Of a stretch of DNA of 15,153 nt, positions 12,909 through 15,153 are shown in pieces (the first letter of the stretch is position 1; the number at the start of each line of letters is the position of its first letter). This DNA comes from Clostridia bacterium (GTDB lineage Bacteria; Bacillota; Clostridia; Oscillospirales; CAG-272), in assembly GCA_017416885.1 (NCBI GenBank), contig JAFQAM010000097.1, positions 1 to 15,153 of the forward strand, in the 5' to 3' direction. The position numbers and the translations under genes were made by a program. The notes beneath the pieces are model-generated. The model made no database searches and was not told the origin of the DNA. It saw only the letters and a program-made list of their open reading frames with translations.

Positions 12909-13703
12909 GTGACTTTATATATTGATGTTTTATTTGCAATTAACTTCAGCATGGATTTTTTGTCGTTATATCTTACGAGTGTTATTTTACATAAAAGGCT
13001 TTATAAATCACGAATTTTAATTTCATCTTTAATTGGTGCTTTATACGGTGTTATTGAAATTATAATCAATATAAATGTGGTTTTAGGCGCGATAATAAAC
13101 TTGGCTATATCTATAATAATGTGTGTTATTACATTCAAAAAGAGTAGTTTTGGTAGATTATTAGTATCTTTAATTCTATTTTGGGGCGCTTCTGCCTCAC
13201 TCGGTGGAATTATGACTCTTTTGTATAATTTCATAAACAAAATTTTCTACGAGTTTATCGATGAATATTCATATACAGAAATCTACTCAGGAGCAAGATT
13301 TTTTATAATTGCATCTTTATCTTTGCTGATAGCGCTTATAATAAGCAGAATCTATTCATCTAAAAAGGATGTTAAAGAGGTTGAAGCTTGCGTAATATAC
13401 AAAAAGGAAATCTATAAAAGTAAAGGCATTTGTGATTCGGGAAACCTTTTAAAGGAGCCAATAAGTGGAAAATGTGTAATATTAGTTAGTAAAAATTCAT
13501 TACTAGGCACAGCTATTGAAAATGAACAGGAAATAAAGAAAAAATATATACCGTACAGTGTGGTAAACGGTGAAGGAATTTTAAAGGGGATTGTGCCTGA
13601 TAAAATTATTATAAATAATAATGAAGTAACTGCTATCGTAGCTACAATTGATAATAGCAATTTCGGAGAATACGATATGATAGTACCATCATCGCTTATT
13701 TAG
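12909..13703 (+). CDS. spoIIGA: Sporulation sigma-E factor-processing peptidase SpoIIGA
   Basis: This 264-residue protein has a membrane N-terminal half with about five helices (MDFLSLYLTSVIL; GAIINLAISIIMCVI; LLVSLILFWGASASLGGIM; FFIIASLSLLIALII) and a soluble C-terminal aspartic protease domain. The active-site motif is CDSGN (Asp176), equivalent to Bacillus Asp183, followed by LLKEPISGKCVILVSKNSLL. The N-terminus (LYIDVLFAINFSMDFLSLYL) is the typical SpoIIGA start. It removes the pro-peptide of sigma-E in the mother cell after a signal from SpoIIR. The start is GTG at 12909, because the overlapping ATG (12907) reads straight into TGA; GAGGTG is the SD. It is shorter than Bacillus SpoIIGA (about 309). 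The sigE gene follows eight bases after its TAG stop. Confidence 0.95.
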   Translation: MTLYIDVLFAINFSMDFLSLYLTSVILHKRLYKSRILISSLIGALYGVIEIIININVVLGAIINLAISIIMCVITFKKSSFGRLLVSLILFWGASASLGGIMTLLYNFINKIFYEFIDEYSYTEIYSGARFFIIASLSLLIALIISRIYSSKKDVKEVEACVIYKKEIYKSKGICDSGNLLKEPISGKCVILVSKNSLLGTAIENEQEIKKKYIPYSVVNGEGILKGIVPDKIIINNNEVTAIVATIDNSNFGEYDMIVPSSLI

Positions 13704-13711
13704 GAGGAATT

Positions 13712-14410
13712 ATGTTTAATTTAAAGCTATTTATAGCAAAGCTTTTTTCTAAAATTTTCAGAAAACCGATTTTTTACATCAGCGGACCGGAGCTGTTGCC
13801 TCCGCCGTTATCTAACGAAGAGGAAATGGAAGCAATCGAAAGAATGTGTTATGACCCGTCAGCATCCTCAAAATTAATAGAGCATAATTTGAGACTTGTT
13901 GTGTACATAGCTAAAAAATTTGAAAATACAGGAGTAGGCATTGAGGATTTGACCTCTATCGGTACAATTGGTCTGATAAAAGCTATTAAAACCTACAAAT
14001 CTGACAAAAACATTAAATTAGCAACTTATGCATCACGATGTATTGAAAATGAAATATTAATGTATATCAGAAAAAGCTCAAACAGAATAAAAGAGGTCTC
14101 AATAGACGAACCGTTAAATACCGATTGGGACGGAAATGAGCTTTTGTTATCTGATGTTTTGGGTACCGATGAGGATGAAATATACAGAGACATTGAGATA
14201 ACCGAGGAAAGAAAAATTATCAAAAGCGCAATTGATAAGCTTAACAAAAGAGAACAAACGATTATTAATTTAAGGTTTGGTCTTTCAGGCTGTGAGGAGC
14301 TTACGCAAAAGGAGGTAGCTGATCTTCTTGGTATTTCGCAGTCATACATATCAAGGCTTGAAAAAAAGATAATGAAAAAGCTAAAAAAAGAAATAGAAAC
14401 AAAAATTTAA
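13712..14410 (+). CDS. sigE: RNA polymerase sporulation sigma factor SigE (pro-sigma-E)
   Basis: The 232 residues are near the Bacillus length of about 239. The amphipathic basic pro-sequence (LKLFIAKLFSKIFRKPIF, residues 4-21) tethers the factor to the membrane. The cleavage region is FYISGPELLPPPLS (21-34), matching the YYIGGSEALPPPLS of Bacillus, so SpoIIGA cuts near residue 21. Region 2 includes EHNLRLVVYIAKKFENTG and EDLTSIGTIGLIKAI; region 4 has TQKEVADLLGISQSYISRLE (198-217), the helix-turn-helix. Sigma-E is the early mother-cell factor that drives the spoIIIA operon and many engulfment genes. It is co-transcribed with spoIIGA (SD AGGAGGAATT). No terminator hairpin was recognised before the rpmE promoter. 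Confidence 0.97.
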   Translation: MFNLKLFIAKLFSKIFRKPIFYISGPELLPPPLSNEEEMEAIERMCYDPSASSKLIEHNLRLVVYIAKKFENTGVGIEDLTSIGTIGLIKAIKTYKSDKNIKLATYASRCIENEILMYIRKSSNRIKEVSIDEPLNTDWDGNELLLSDVLGTDEDEIYRDIEITEERKIIKSAIDKLNKREQTIINLRFGLSGCEELTQKEVADLLGISQSYISRLEKKIMKKLKKEIETKI

Positions 14411-14428
14411 AATTATTTAAAAAAACAC

Positions 14429-14458
14429 TTGACTTTTTAATATGTTGTGTTGTATAAT
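14429..14458 (+). promoter_or_regulatory. Sigma-A promoter of rpmE
   Basis: TTGACT (14429-14434) and a perfect TATAAT (14453-14458) are 18 bp apart. Transcription would start near 14465, with a leader of about 35 bases to the ATG at 14500. Confidence 0.8.
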
Positions 14459-14499
14459 AAAGCGAAATTATTATACATTAGTTGAAAGAGGTGAAAAGA

Positions 14500-14700
14500 A
14501 TGAAAGCAGGAATTCATCCACAATATAAGGAAGCTACAATAAAGTGTGCTTGTGGTAACACAGTTGCTACAAAGTCAACAAAGGGAGATATCTCAGTTGA
14601 AATTTGTGCAAAGTGCCATCCTTTCTTCACAGGAAAGCAAAAGTTCGTTGACGCTGGCGGACGTGTTGATAAGTTCAAGAAGAGACTTAGCGGCAAATAA
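14500..14700 (+). CDS. rpmE: 50S ribosomal protein L31 (zinc-binding, C+ type)
   Basis: The 66 residues match bacterial L31 closely: MKAGIHPQYKEATIKCACGN, the central EICAKCHPFFTGKQKF, and GRVDKFKKRL at the end. The cysteines in IKCACGN and CAKC are the zinc-binding set of the C+ form, so this is the zinc-dependent paralogue rather than the C- type. L31 lies on the large subunit near the central protuberance and helps bridge the subunits. ATG 14500 is chosen over an in-frame TTG at 14482 because AGAGGTG is six bases upstream and the family begins MKAGIHP. It has its own promoter and a terminator, separating it from hflX. Confidence 0.98.
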   Translation: MKAGIHPQYKEATIKCACGNTVATKSTKGDISVEICAKCHPFFTGKQKFVDAGGRVDKFKKRLSGK

Positions 14701-14709
14701 TTTTCGTTT

Positions 14710-14749
14710 AAAACGGGTAAGAGCTTATGTCTCTTGCCCTTTTAATTTT
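14710..14749 (+). terminator. Terminator after rpmE
   Basis: The stem GGGTAAGAG (14715-14723) pairs with CTCTTGCCC (14731-14739, one T-G wobble), with a 7-base loop. As precede the stem and a T-rich tract follows. The hflX SD begins about five bases later. Confidence 0.85.
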
Positions 14750-14766
14750 ATCTAAGGAGGCAACCT

Positions 14767-15153
14767 ATGGAAAATAAAAGAAATAACGCAGTTTTAATTA
14801 GCATTTTTCCTCAAGGCGGGGAAGAAGCTTGTCTTACCTCAATTGAGGAGCTAAAAAGATTAGCAGATACTGCAGGCGCTGATACATTTGCAGTTGTAAC
14901 TCAACAAAAAGCTACACCTGATGTTGCAACCTGTATCGGTAAAGGAAAATTAGAGGAGCTTGCCTCACTTTGTAAAAACAATCAAATTGATTTAGTGATT
15001 TTTGACTGCGAGCTTACACCTGCGCAAATTAAGAATATCGAAAACGAGGTTGAAGCAGAGGTTATTGACCGAAGTATGCTTATTCTCGATATCTTTGCTT
15101 TGCACGCAACAAGCGCGGAAGGAAAGATACAGGTTGAATTAGCTCAATTAAAA
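14767..15153 (+). CDS. hflX: GTPase HflX, 5' part (C-terminus beyond window edge)
   Basis: 129 codons are open to the window end, covering only the N-terminal domain. Characteristic HflX motifs are present: IGKGKLEELASL (57-68), the DCELTPAQIKNIE block (80-92), and EVIDRSMLILDIFALHATS (98-116) followed by EGKIQVELAQLK. HflX binds the 50S subunit and rescues or splits ribosomes under stress in a GTP-dependent way; the GTPase domain lies outside the window. An AAGGAGG SD lies six bases upstream of ATG 14767. The preceding gene is rpmE, whose terminator may limit readthrough. No separate promoter was recognised in the 18 bases between the terminator and the ATG. Confidence 0.95.
   Translation, partial: MENKRNNAVLISIFPQGGEEACLTSIEELKRLADTAGADTFAVVTQQKATPDVATCIGKGKLEELASLCKNNQIDLVIFDCELTPAQIKNIENEVEAEVIDRSMLILDIFALHATSAEGKIQVELAQLK

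Noticed and set aside
1..15153. Mobile elements, CRISPR arrays, tRNA or rRNA genes
   Set aside because: I looked on both strands for transposase or integrase frames, regularly spaced repeats and RNA gene signatures and saw none.

Overview
The window comes from the chromosome of an AT-rich, endospore-forming member of the Clostridia, most likely a gut Oscillospiraceae/Ruminococcaceae-type bacterium. The main reason is a dense block of sporulation genes: sigG, spoIVB, the whole spoIIIA operon (AA to AH), spoIIGA and sigE. SD sequences are strong, several sigma-A-type promoters match consensus closely, and terminators are simple hairpins with T-runs. No mobile element, CRISPR array, tRNA or rRNA is visible, and no gene-free stretch exceeds 300 bases.

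Layout. (1) 1-1683, minus strand: the N-terminal part of a secreted lipoprotein metallophosphoesterase with a Thr/Ser-Asp repeat linker, preceded by an FkbM-type methyltransferase carrying an extra N-terminal domain. (2) 1692-2617, plus strand: a HIT-family protein and a NUDIX hydrolase broken by a one-base deletion in a T-run, ending in a bidirectional terminator shared with sigG. (3) 2616-4503, minus: sigG and spoIVB. (4) 4614-5170, plus: a MarR regulator with a palindromic operator on its own promoter. (5) 5173-5454, minus: an uncharacterised small protein. (6) 5539-10145, minus: spoIIIAA-AB-AC-AD-AE-AF-AG-AH. (7) 10231-12773, minus: a DUF4830-like membrane-anchored protein and a full-length ABC exporter. 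(8) 12909-14410, plus: spoIIGA-sigE. (9) 14500 to the end, plus: rpmE (ribosomal protein L31) and the start of hflX.

How the genes work together. SpoIIGA, the mother-cell protease, activates pro-sigma-E, and sigma-E is expected to drive the spoIIIA operon. The SpoIIIA proteins build the channel between mother cell and forespore. Sigma-G then becomes active in the forespore and drives spoIVB, whose protease product signals back to activate pro-sigma-K. This window therefore holds most of the inter-compartment signalling relay within about 12 kb.

The most notable anomaly is at the spoIIIAE/spoIIIAF junction. SpoIIIAE has an in-frame TGA 20 codons before its expected end, and the hydrophobic C-terminal segment continues in frame beyond it. 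SpoIIIAF has no ATG or GTG where one is expected; an ATA sits at the canonical position behind an SD-like sequence. This may be early decay of sporulation, non-canonical initiation, or assembly error. I see no wholly new multi-gene system; the window is mainly a compact sporulation neighbourhood with several small irregularities.
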